Below, piece after piece: positions 36,960 through 44,697 of a DNA stretch of 64,000 nucleotides. The translations under genes were made by a program, and so were the position numbers. The DNA is from Saprospiraceae bacterium (GTDB lineage Bacteria; Bacteroidota; Bacteroidia; Chitinophagales; Saprospiraceae), in NCBI GenBank assembly GCA_020627705.1, contig JAHDGJ010000010.1:1-64000 (forward strand). The letters are read 5' to 3'. How positions within the stretch are numbered: the stretch's first letter is position 1; each line of letters begins with the position of its first letter. The notes beneath the pieces were generated by a model. The model worked only from the letters and a program-made list of their open reading frames with translations. It had not been told where the DNA came from and made no database searches.

Positions 36960-37648
36960 AATATTACTTGTTCTATTGGACGTTCTTCAAAGTTCATTGG
37001 GTAAATTTTAAACACCTCTCCCTTAATTCTATGATTAAAGATGTGATCAAATTGTTCTGGATTAGGATTCACAATCCGTTGAATGGTACCATCACGACTT
37101 TCCCTTTCTTTATAATTATCTATAACATTTTCGATAAAATACTCCTCTGGAACATCTAACATTTCCCACTCCAAACTGCCATCTTCTTGTGGAGAAATCA
37201 CATGAACTATCCAATTTTGCTGGGCATTGAGATAATTTAAAAACAACCGTCCATCCTTCATTTTTGCAGAATGAACTGGATCAAAACAAAACAACGTATC
37301 TACTTCATAATACTGCACCAATATTTTGCCATCATCCAATCTCTCTATGGGAAAGCATTTCTTCAAATCATAGCTATAGATGCCACCCTCTTCTATTTCA
37401 CAGTTTTTCAAAAATTTCAATTCGCTCTCTTCAACAATGTCCTGATAATACAATTCTTGAATAATGTGACTTACACTGACTTTAAAAACGCCGTCATCCA
37501 ATGACCAAATGAAAACACCTTGAAACTCATTTGGTAATTGATCCAGAATTTTTGCATTTGGGGGAACTGGCTCCTCAAAGACTATTGCGGGTTCGCAAGA
37601 AAAAATACCTAGGAAACTAAGGAAACAAATTTGAACATACTTTATCAT
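36956..37648 (-). CDS. Putative lipoprotein of the P6 operon
   Basis: 230 residues. The signal MIKYVQICFLSFLGIFSCEP ends with a lipobox Cys at position 18. The mature part is mostly beta (GVFIWSLDDGVFKVSVSHII, GIYSYDLKKCFPIERLDDG, LFLNYLNAQQNWIVHVIS). No known domain is recognised. It lies 7 bp after the usp gene on the same strand and overlaps the next small membrane gene. Confidence 0.78.
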   Translation of the reverse strand: MIKYVQICFLSFLGIFSCEPAIVFEEPVPPNAKILDQLPNEFQGVFIWSLDDGVFKVSVSHIIQELYYQDIVEESELKFLKNCEIEEGGIYSYDLKKCFPIERLDDGKILVQYYEVDTLFCFDPVHSAKMKDGRLFLNYLNAQQNWIVHVISPQEDGSLEWEMLDVPEEYFIENVIDNYKERESRDGTIQRIVNPNPEQFDHIFNHRIKGEVFKIYPMNFEERPIEQVIF

Positions 37649-37655
37649 GCTTATT

Positions 37656-38486
37656 TCATTTTAGATTAATAGATAACACTGGGACTTCTGAATGATTTAC
37701 AATAGACTCGACATTACTACCCGTAAAAATCCTTCGAATGTTTCCTTTTTGATGGTTGGCTATTCCTACTAATGAAACATTTTTTTCGTGAACGAAATGA
37801 CGTACTCCTGCCTCTACAGAATAGTCTGCATAAAAATGCGTTTGTACATTAAAATCATCTGCCAAAGCTTTAAAGTCCTTTAAAGCTTCTTGCATTATAA
37901 AGCGAGGTTGAGTAAAATAAAAGGCAGTATCGACTGCCATAATATGCAGCATATTAACTTTAAAATGGCTTAAAAACTCTAAAAAGTTTTTGAAGGCTGG
38001 TACATCGCTCTTATTTAAACTAGAAACATAAAGCACATTGGAGACATTAAATTCATTTTCATTTTTAACAACCAATACATTGTGCTCAACATTACGTACT
38101 ACTTTTTGAGCATTGGATCCCATAGTCCACTCTCGAAAACCAGAGGCTCCATGTGATCCCATAACAATCAAGTCATAGTCTTCTAATCTTTCAATGGATT
38201 TGATGTTTTCAATGAAGTTTCCTCTTCGAATAATTACATCCGATTCAATCTCTAATTCGTGGTTAGCTTGCTTCAATTTTTCTAATTTATCTTCGATCTC
38301 ATTCACCAAAATATTTACATATCCCTTCATCAACTCAGAATTATTCTTCAATACCTTCTCTAATTCTCCATTTTCAAAACTGTGAAAAAGGTCAACACTG
38401 GAAGAAGATGTGTTAGCAATATTTTGGGCCACTTTGAGCGCATTCAAAGACATACTAGAGAAGTCAATAGGTACTAATATTTTCAT
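37656..38486 (-). CDS. Tandem universal stress protein
   Basis: 276 residues. The first Usp domain (KILVPIDFSSMSLNALKVAQ) has the complete ATP motif GSHGASGFREWTMGS. The second (SNVLYVSSLNKSDVP) has a related but altered loop (GIANHQKGNIRRIFTGSN). It is the third gene of the P6 operon, 10 bp after the HPF-like gene. It is the fourth Usp protein of the island and the only one on the minus strand. Confidence 0.9.
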   Translation of the reverse strand: MKILVPIDFSSMSLNALKVAQNIANTSSSSVDLFHSFENGELEKVLKNNSELMKGYVNILVNEIEDKLEKLKQANHELEIESDVIIRRGNFIENIKSIERLEDYDLIVMGSHGASGFREWTMGSNAQKVVRNVEHNVLVVKNENEFNVSNVLYVSSLNKSDVPAFKNFLEFLSHFKVNMLHIMAVDTAFYFTQPRFIMQEALKDFKALADDFNVQTHFYADYSVEAGVRHFVHEKNVSLVGIANHQKGNIRRIFTGSNVESIVNHSEVPVLSINLK

Positions 38487-38496
38487 GCCACTAGTT

Positions 38497-38793
38497 TTAT
38501 ATATTTTGATAATGCTTCACTCTGTATTTCTCAACTTGCGGTTGGATTTTTCGAATACTATTGTTAAAAGCGATTTTAACATCTTGAGATACAGATGATC
38601 CAAATAAATCTGGTCCGTTTTCAGTATAGGCAAGAAGGCTTACTTCTACCTGATCACTCTTGACCGATTTAAACTTCAATCGTAAAGAATTTATAAATTG
38701 AAACTTGCCAAATTCTTTTTCCAATTTTTCTCTAAAAAAGGAGTCAGAACCTTGTCCTGCAAATTGTCCTTGTGCTTCTATTATTATTTTCAT
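38497..38793 (-). CDS. Short HPF/RaiA-like ribosome hibernation protein
   Basis: 98 residues with the beta-alpha-beta-beta-beta-alpha pattern of short HPF: KIIIEAQGQFAGQGSDSFFREKLEKE, then LRLKFKSVKSDQVEVSLLAYTENGPDLF, then a helix SVSQDVKIAFNNSIRKIQPQVEKY. HPF-type proteins bind the 30S decoding region and promote ribosome dimerisation or inactivation. Coexpression with Usp, CBS and Hsp20 proteins suggests a growth-arrest program. It starts one base after the stop of the previous gene. Confidence 0.8.
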   Translation of the reverse strand: MKIIIEAQGQFAGQGSDSFFREKLEKEFGKFQFINSLRLKFKSVKSDQVEVSLLAYTENGPDLFGSSVSQDVKIAFNNSIRKIQPQVEKYRVKHYQNI

Positions 38794-38794
38794 C

Positions 38795-39157
38795 TTATAT
38801 GTTATTTGAGTTTAATCCTTTCCTGTTTTGTTCTGCTAATGTCCAGTCGTCCGTTGCGGTTGTTTGCAACCACAGATCGTTGGATAACCGTGACACTTGT
38901 ACATTTAAAGAAAATCTTGTTTCAAACTGATTTTCTAACTCTGATACTGTTAAATCACTTGAAAATTCAATCTCATCTTCGACTAACGATGGTGAAATAG
39001 ATCCTAAATTTTGTTGTTGATCCAGAATCAAATCTTCCTTTGGGCTTCCTTGATTAGAGTAATGTGGTTGCTTATAAAAATCCAATTTCAATCCAGGGAA
39101 TTGGGACTGAAATTCCTTTTGAATCTGTTGTAAAGTTGTAATCCTATTTAGCTTCAT
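38795..39157 (-). CDS. Conserved acidic protein of the P6 operon, unknown function
   Basis: 120 residues, no signal peptide. The N-terminal helix (MKLNRITTLQQIQKEFQSQF) is followed by a region with SNQGSPKEDLILDQQQNLG, then a C-terminal part VSELENQFETRFSLNVQVSR ... WLQTTATDDWTLAEQNRKG. The tight junction with the HPF-like gene (one base) suggests the two act together, perhaps with the hibernating ribosome (inference). It is first in the operon behind P6. Confidence 0.75.
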   Translation of the reverse strand: MKLNRITTLQQIQKEFQSQFPGLKLDFYKQPHYSNQGSPKEDLILDQQQNLGSISPSLVEDEIEFSSDLTVSELENQFETRFSLNVQVSRLSNDLWLQTTATDDWTLAEQNRKGLNSNNI

Positions 39158-39177
39158 TCCTAGAATTTTAATTACTT

Positions 39178-39242
39178 CAAAGGTGATCGATGTCAGACCA
39201 TTATCAGATGACCCCCGTCATCATTAGAATTGATTTTGATCA
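39178..39242 (-). promoter_or_regulatory. Island promoter P6 (minus): tandem boxes before the HPF-USP operon
   Basis: Distal box TGAT-TTTG-ATCA (39231-39242, centre 39236.5) and proximal box TGAC-CCCC-GTCA (39209-39220, centre 39214.5) are 22 bp apart. On the minus strand CTTTG ends at 39178, 36.5 bp from the proximal centre. The ATG of the first gene is 21 bp downstream. Confidence 0.82.
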
Positions 39243-39279
39243 GATCAAATAAAATTCAGCTTAGACATTGTATGCTTTA
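39236..39279 (+). promoter_or_regulatory. Possible divergent promoter of the DoxX-like gene
   Basis: A palindrome TTGAT-CAG-ATCAA (39236-39248, 3-bp spacer) overlaps the distal box of P6. CTTTA ends at 39279, 37 bp from its centre, similar to but not exactly the island spacing. It suggests that the plus-strand gene at 39313 shares the control region. Confidence 0.4.
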
Positions 39280-39312
39280 CAAACCCATTTCCTTTCATTA
39301 ATTTTAAAAGCT

Positions 39313-39654
39313 ATGAAAACCATCAAAAAATACCTCGTCTATTTTATTGCCTTAAACCTTATCATCTTGGGATTTGATAAATTTTTCGTTTTTATACCCG
39401 AGGCATGTTCACTAATGACAGATGGTCCTAAAAACTTACTTTATAGTATCGGAGTTATCGAAATCGTTTTAGGTCTTTTTCTTTTTTTTGGGAAATTCAT
39501 CAAACCAATTTTGATTTTGGTCATCCTATTGATGCTCTGGGCAATTTACGCGCATATCAGCGTCGACACAACAGACTATGGAGGAGCTATTTTTATGGGG
39601 ATTGTGGCATTGATTCCACTTATTATTCCGGAACAAAAAACTACACTGGCTTGA
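39313..39654 (+). CDS. DoxX-like four-helix membrane protein
   Basis: 113 residues from the ATG at 39313; an in-frame ATG at 39268 gives a less likely 15-residue extension ahead of the predicted transcript start. Four hydrophobic segments occur (YLVYFIALNLIILGFDKFFVFI; LLYSIGVIEIVLGLFLFFGKFI; PILILVILLMLWAIYAHIS; GAIFMGIVALIPLIIP). This layout resembles DoxX/SURF4-like proteins (tentative). It is divergent from the P6 operon, across a shared control region. Confidence 0.72.
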   Translation: MKTIKKYLVYFIALNLIILGFDKFFVFIPEACSLMTDGPKNLLYSIGVIEIVLGLFLFFGKFIKPILILVILLMLWAIYAHISVDTTDYGGAIFMGIVALIPLIIPEQKTTLA

Positions 39655-39877
39655 TTTAGCCCTTGCTGTTTGACGCCAAATACTTTACAACTAATTATAT
39701 AAGTTGATCTTATATATTATGATTTTATTTAATATAAAATAGTACCTTCGCTTTCCTTTTAACGTCTTATTGATAGAACACTCCTACCTCCTTGAGAAAG
39801 ATTTGATATCAAGCATAGATCACTTCTATCGAACGTTCTTCCATATTTTATTACGTAAAGAAATTAACAAGTTTATT

Positions 39878-40792
39878 ATGAGAAAATTGTTTTTGTGCAG
39901 CCTATTGGCTTTAGGATTTATAAATTTTAGTTACGGGCAAAAATTTGCCAAATCAGAGCGGCTCTCTGTTATGACCTTTGACGAAAACGGAGAAATGGAG
40001 AAATTTCGTTTAAGGGGAAAGGAAGCCGTTGCTTTTGACGTTGCCTCTTTCATTAAAGAAAACGATCATTTACAACGCATCATCATCAACGGTTCTTTTC
40101 GGAGTGCGCTTAATACAACATTGATTAGATTTGATTCACATGATCAAAAAATTGAAGAGACAGGCAATGTCTGCAAAGAAGTAAAGTCTACCTTAACTCC
40201 ATTCTTAGGTGTATGGGGAACAGGTACCCAAAATCATAATGGTGTGGACATTAAAGAAATTATAGCTCATACTTCGGCAGAGAGAGCCGGGATTTTAGCA
40301 TCAGAAAACATTATTGCCTTTGATGAGGTCCAAATCAATAATTTTCGTGATTTAAAAGATGCAGTGTTAGCGAGTAATGTAGGAGATCATGTGGAATTAA
40401 CCCTCCAACAAGGCTCCCAGATATACACTAAACCTGTGATTGTTGGAAGTAGAGGAACAGAGACCATCACATATAATTATTGTGAGGAAGAACCAGAACA
40501 AGTCCAAGTACGAGATATGAATGTCAACTCTAAAGAAATTTCTTTGACCGCTTTTCCAAACCCTACGAATTTGATCTCTCATGTCAGTTTTGAATCATCC
40601 TCAAATGAAGATGTTTTATTTAGTGTTACAGATCTCGCTGGAACACTTGTCCATAAAGAAGTTTATAAAAACACAAACGGTCGCATAAGTTTCGAATATA
40701 GTTTTGATAATGTGGTAAGTGGAACCTATATCCTTACTATGCGTCAAGGCACGGAAAGTTCTAGTCGAAAAGTACTTTTGATCAAAGAATAG
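39878..40792 (+). CDS. Secreted PDZ-domain protein with T9SS sorting domain
   Basis: 304 residues from ATG 39878, which begins a clean signal peptide (MRKLFLCSLLALGFINFSYG-QK); the longer frame from a TTG at 39770 is unlikely. A PDZ domain lies about 105-190 (LGVWGTGTQNHNGVDIKEIIAHTSAERAG split over two strands, then ENIIAFDEVQINNFRDL). The last 75 residues (FPNPTNLISHVSFES ... SGTYILTM ... KVLLIKE) are a T9SS sorting domain. No protease domain is present, so it is likely a surface binding or adaptor protein. A terminator follows at 40839. Confidence 0.85.
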   Translation: MRKLFLCSLLALGFINFSYGQKFAKSERLSVMTFDENGEMEKFRLRGKEAVAFDVASFIKENDHLQRIIINGSFRSALNTTLIRFDSHDQKIEETGNVCKEVKSTLTPFLGVWGTGTQNHNGVDIKEIIAHTSAERAGILASENIIAFDEVQINNFRDLKDAVLASNVGDHVELTLQQGSQIYTKPVIVGSRGTETITYNYCEEEPEQVQVRDMNVNSKEISLTAFPNPTNLISHVSFESSSNEDVLFSVTDLAGTLVHKEVYKNTNGRISFEYSFDNVVSGTYILTMRQGTESSSRKVLLIKE

Positions 40793-40838
40793 CTAGAAAA
40801 CACTTTTAATTGTTATTTAAGAAATACAACACAAATAC

Positions 40839-40875
40839 AAAAAGCGAGGGTTTCAGAGATCTTCGCTTTTTTTTG
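40839..40875 (+). terminator. Terminator after the PDZ-T9SS gene
   Basis: Stem AAAAAGCGAGG / CTTCGCTTTTT (one G-T pair) with an 11-nt loop and a continuing T run. Confidence 0.85.
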
Positions 40876-40940
40876 CCCCTATAAGTAATCAATCACATGT
40901 AGGTATTCCTATGTGCAACATATTTACAAGTTTTTTGCTT

Positions 40941-40948
40941 TACTTTTG
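40941..40948 (+). promoter_or_regulatory. Putative -7 element before the Cys-rich protein
   Basis: TACTTTTG matches TAnnTTTG and lies 9 bp before the ATG at 40957. No clear -33 element is visible. Confidence 0.5.
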
Positions 40949-40956
40949 TAATTGAT

Positions 40957-41298
40957 ATGAGAAGGTTCTGTGCCATAGTATTATTAACTCTTATTTGCAA
41001 AGCAAGCTTTGCCATGAGTTTTTCGTACGTTTTCTCTTCTTCCTGTTGTAGTGAGGGAACACAAACAGAACTTAGCTGTGGAATGGAAGATGGCAACAAG
41101 GAAAATATACCAGCCAATGGATGCTGCGAAGATCAAATCTGTGATTGCCTTTGTTGTACTGTAGTTTTTATTTCACAACCAGAGCACTTTTTATTGTCTA
41201 AGCCTCAAATTATTTCTTCAACTGATTTCCAATTTTTCACGGCACCGACTATGTCGATAGATATTGGTATCTGGCATCCTCCCAAAATTCTTTTGTAA
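40957..41298 (+). CDS. Small Cys-rich secreted protein preceding a metal TonB receptor
   Basis: 113 residues. The signal peptide MRRFCAIVLLTLICKASFA is followed by a region with nine or more cysteines (SSSCCSEG, ELSCGMEDG, GCCEDQICDCLCCTVVF) and an end IWHPPKILL. It resembles the small HYC_CC_PP/DUF6660-type proteins found beside TonB receptors in Bacteroidota (moderate). Clustered cysteines suggest soft-metal binding in the periplasm. It lies 51 bp before the HMA-TonB receptor and is probably co-transcribed with it. Confidence 0.75.
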   Translation: MRRFCAIVLLTLICKASFAMSFSYVFSSSCCSEGTQTELSCGMEDGNKENIPANGCCEDQICDCLCCTVVFISQPEHFLLSKPQIISSTDFQFFTAPTMSIDIGIWHPPKILL

Positions 41299-41349
41299 AA
41301 ACTAGAATGTTCTAATAGATCTAACCTATTGATTACAAAAGCTTTTTAA

Positions 41350-43911
41350 ATGAATACTAAATATTTGTTTTCGATCTTGCTTGTACTACTAATGTATACG
41401 AGTGGATCATCACAAGAACTATATACATACCAATTTGAGGTAGCTGGTCTTTGCGGCATGTGCAAAGAGCGCATCGAAAAAACAGCCATCAAAAAAGGCA
41501 AGGCCAAATCCGCAATCTATGACCTGACGAGTGGCATTCTTACTATCGAAATAGACCACAACAAAACGGCGGTCAGCGAGGTAAGATGGGAATTGGCACA
41601 AGCAGGCCATGATAACGGCGATTTTAAAGCACCAGATGATGTGTACAATGCATTACCGCTTTGTTGCCAGCATCGAGATATGGAAAACCTTATTCATCAC
41701 GAAGAGATATCACAAGTCCCCAATCCAACCCTTGGGGAAATACAAGGCAATATCTATGCAATCGAGGATGGCAAAGAGATTCCTTTGGAGGGAGCTACGA
41801 TATATCTCCAAGGCACATACATTGGGACACAATCAGATGATAAAGGATTTTTTGTCTTAGATAATTCTATGTCAAAGGCGAAAAAATTAGTCGTTTCTTA
41901 TGTCGGTTTTGAAGATAAAATATTAGAGCTCAATGGAAATTCAGAAGTCGATATTTACCTAACTCAAGGAGAACAACTGGAAACGATAGAAATAAAATAC
42001 CGCAAACGTACCACTGAAGTGTCCTTTGTCAATGCCATAAATGTAGAGACAGTCACACGTGAAGAATTGTGTAAAGCGGCATGTTGTAATCTTTCAGAAA
42101 GCTTCGAAACCAATCCATCCGTTGATGTCTCTTACTCCGATGCTGTTACAGGTACGAAGCAAATACAAATGCTTGGGCTTGCAGGAACTTACGTGCAAAT
42201 CGGAAGAGAACTCATCCCTGATGTAAGGGGAATTTCATCCATATATGGATTAGGGATGACTCCAGGTCCATGGATAGAAAGCATCCAATTGATCAAAGGA
42301 ACCGGCTCCGTAGTGAACGGCTTCGAAAGCATTACAGGTCAAATCAATGTCGAACTCAAAAAACCAGAAAAAGGCGATTTGATTTTCCTTAATGGCTACA
42401 CCAATATTGGTGGACGAGTAGAACTCAATGCCAATGCCCGTAAAAAATTAAGTGACAGAGTTCATACAGGAATCTTGGTGCATAGAAAAAGTATGCGCGA
42501 AGCTCATGATAATAATAGCGATGGATTCACCGATATGCCTATAGAAAAAGACTTTGTCATTGCCAACCGTTGGAAGTTTATGGATTTTGGGAATTTCCAA
42601 GGTCAAGTGGGCGTCAAGTATAGCGCGCTAAGTCATGAGGGTGGATACCACGACCATTTCTCAGGAGACGATGTCAATCATGAAAGTCATTGGCGAATGT
42701 TTAACGAGACCCAACGGATTGAAAGCTGGGCCAAAATTGGCTACATCGATCAAGACAATCCTGAGACCAGTGTTGCCTTACAGATGAGTTATGTGCATCA
42801 TGATCAAAATTCCGAATTTGGATTCCAGCAATTTGATGCGTTACAAAAATCCTTTTACTCCAATTTGATCTACCAATTCATTCCCAATGAAAAGCATACC
42901 ATTCGTACTGGCCTTAGTTACCAAATGGATGTAGTTGAAGAGCTCATCGGAAAGGCTGGATTCTTTGAGCGAAACGAGCATATCCCTGGTGCTTATTTAG
43001 AATATGCCTACAAGGACGATTCTAAATTTACGATCATCCCCGGAATCCGTGTAGACCACCATAATAACTATGGGCTCTTTCTAACCCCAAGATTGCATGC
43101 CAAATACAACCTTAGCGATCGATCCATTATTCGAGGCGTTTTAGGTAAAGGATGGAGAACCGCCAATATCTTTGCAGAAAACCTAGGAATCTTCAGTTCA
43201 GCACGAGTTGTAAATTTGATTGAAACGGAAAGCCAAAATCCATATGGTTTAAAGGCAGAGGAAGCACTCAACTTGGGCCTTAGTTTTACTCAAGGAATTG
43301 ATATCGCTTCGAAGGAATTAATTATCAGTACTGATTTTTACAGAACCCAATTTGACAATCAAATCATTGTTGATTACGAAACACCCACTGAGGTATCCAT
43401 CTATAATTTGCAAGGAGAGTCGTACTCTAATAGTTTTCAAATCAAATTGGAATATCCCGTTTTAGAAAGATTAGATGTAAGAGTTGCCTATCGGTTGTTT
43501 GATGTCCAAGCAGATTACATTGATGGAATAAGGTTAGAAAAACCCCTGGTCTCCAAGCATCGGGCATTTATTAATGCAGCGTATAAAACCAAAAGTGATT
43601 GGCACTTTGATTCTACCCTAAATTTTATAGGTCAAAAAAGATTGCCAAATACACAATCCAACCCTGAAGCATACCAGTTGGAAGACTATTCACCCAATTA
43701 TATGCTTTGGAATGCTCAAATCATGAAAAGATGGGGCAACAAATGGGATGTATATGTAGGAGCAGAAAACATCTTAAATTATAAACAAGACAATGCGATC
43801 ATTGCAGCAGATGATGCCTTTGGTCAATATTTTGATGCATCAATTGTTTGGGCGCCTTTGTTCGGAGCAAATATTTATGCTGGATTTAGGATGACAATCA
43901 CAGACGAATAA
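41350..43911 (+). CDS. TonB-dependent receptor with N-terminal heavy-metal-associated domain
   Basis: 853 residues. A signal peptide (to about 22) precedes an HMA domain (about 24-95) with GLCGMCKERIEKTA and a further Cys pair LPLCCQHRD. A carboxypeptidase-regulatory-like domain follows (about 120-205: GNIYAIEDGKEIPLEGATIYLQG). The plug (about 220-345) includes IYGLGMTPGPWIESIQLIKG and VNGFESITGQINVELK. The rest is the outer-membrane barrel ending YAGFRMTITDE. The fused HMA domain and the Cys-rich neighbour point to copper or a similar metal as substrate (inference). A large inverted repeat follows. Confidence 0.92.
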   Translation: MNTKYLFSILLVLLMYTSGSSQELYTYQFEVAGLCGMCKERIEKTAIKKGKAKSAIYDLTSGILTIEIDHNKTAVSEVRWELAQAGHDNGDFKAPDDVYNALPLCCQHRDMENLIHHEEISQVPNPTLGEIQGNIYAIEDGKEIPLEGATIYLQGTYIGTQSDDKGFFVLDNSMSKAKKLVVSYVGFEDKILELNGNSEVDIYLTQGEQLETIEIKYRKRTTEVSFVNAINVETVTREELCKAACCNLSESFETNPSVDVSYSDAVTGTKQIQMLGLAGTYVQIGRELIPDVRGISSIYGLGMTPGPWIESIQLIKGTGSVVNGFESITGQINVELKKPEKGDLIFLNGYTNIGGRVELNANARKKLSDRVHTGILVHRKSMREAHDNNSDGFTDMPIEKDFVIANRWKFMDFGNFQGQVGVKYSALSHEGGYHDHFSGDDVNHESHWRMFNETQRIESWAKIGYIDQDNPETSVALQMSYVHHDQNSEFGFQQFDALQKSFYSNLIYQFIPNEKHTIRTGLSYQMDVVEELIGKAGFFERNEHIPGAYLEYAYKDDSKFTIIPGIRVDHHNNYGLFLTPRLHAKYNLSDRSIIRGVLGKGWRTANIFAENLGIFSSARVVNLIETESQNPYGLKAEEALNLGLSFTQGIDIASKELIISTDFYRTQFDNQIIVDYETPTEVSIYNLQGESYSNSFQIKLEYPVLERLDVRVAYRLFDVQADYIDGIRLEKPLVSKHRAFINAAYKTKSDWHFDSTLNFIGQKRLPNTQSNPEAYQLEDYSPNYMLWNAQIMKRWGNKWDVYVGAENILNYKQDNAIIAADDAFGQYFDASIVWAPLFGANIYAGFRMTITDE

Positions 43912-43916
43912 AAAAA

Positions 43917-43986
43917 AGACTGGAACAATTTGAGAAAAAATAGTTTTTTCATACATCATTTCTGATAATCTCAAATGTTCCAGTCT
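43917..43986. terminator. Long inverted repeat, likely bidirectional terminator
   Basis: Left arm 43917-43935 (AGACTGGAACAATTTGAGA) pairs with right arm 43969-43986 with one bulged A. An inner GAAAAAA-TA-GTTTTTTC hairpin lies in the loop. Convergent genes flank it (TonB receptor on plus, SET protein on minus). Confidence 0.75.
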
Positions 43987-44064
43987 TCTAAATCTAAAGG
44001 TAGTATTACTTAAAAACTACTATGCCATTGTATAACGACTGTATTGAAACTAGTGCTGCCTCCG

Positions 44065-44502
44065 TTAATTTTTTTCTTCAAACCAAAGTTTCTCATTTGA
44101 ACGGACGTCTATGTAATTGATAAGTATTTCATCTCCAATATTTATTTTTTGGATGCACTCAAAATATATCAGTCCTTCATCATAAGATGGCGTAAAAGAG
44201 GCATTCGGATTAGACGAATGATTGTAAAGAGATCCATAACCAAGTGCAATGGCGGCCTGTTTCTCTTCTTTGCCCCATGCGAAGTAGTAGTCGTGAAGAT
44301 GCGTTTGGTGAATTATTGCTCGTTCGCTCGGCGATAAGCTTATTACTGGACAAATCTCAATCAAGTCACCAATTTCAAACGAAACGCCTGCAAAAACCCC
44401 ACGGCCCTTCAGCTTGTCATCGACGATATAAAGCCCATTTTGCTGCATAATTTGTCTTGTAGTATACTCTTTTAAATTCTGACCAAAAAGTTCATCATCC
44501 AT
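44065..44502 (-). CDS. SET-domain protein (putative lysine methyltransferase)
   Basis: 145 residues. SET hallmarks are visible: KGRGVFAGVSFEIGDLIE at the start, GYGSLYNHSSNPNASF corresponding to the NHS pseudoknot motif, and IGDEILINY near the C-terminus. It is a minimal SET without pre-SET or zinc-binding post-SET cysteines. Bacterial single-domain SET proteins are known but mostly uncharacterised; the substrate is unknown. It stands alone on the minus strand. Confidence 0.85.
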   Translation of the reverse strand: MDDELFGQNLKEYTTRQIMQQNGLYIVDDKLKGRGVFAGVSFEIGDLIEICPVISLSPSERAIIHQTHLHDYYFAWGKEEKQAAIALGYGSLYNHSSNPNASFTPSYDEGLIYFECIQKINIGDEILINYIDVRSNEKLWFEEKN

Positions 44503-44697
44503 TACAAACTTATTAATTAAATTTTCTTCGACATTAAGGGTGTTAACCAGGGGGTGTGTTTCTGTCTAGAAGCCACCCTCTTTGTATTCATACAAGAGTT
44601 AGCTAAATTCATCTAAGTTTTCACTAACTTGATATAAGGAATATTTTACTTCAATATTTATTCCTTTTCTTCAATAGCTAAGTAGTTAAGTATTAGT

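Noticed and set aside
39770-39877. 36-residue N-terminal extension of the PDZ-T9SS protein
   Set aside because: It would bury a complete signal peptide that begins with ATG 39878.
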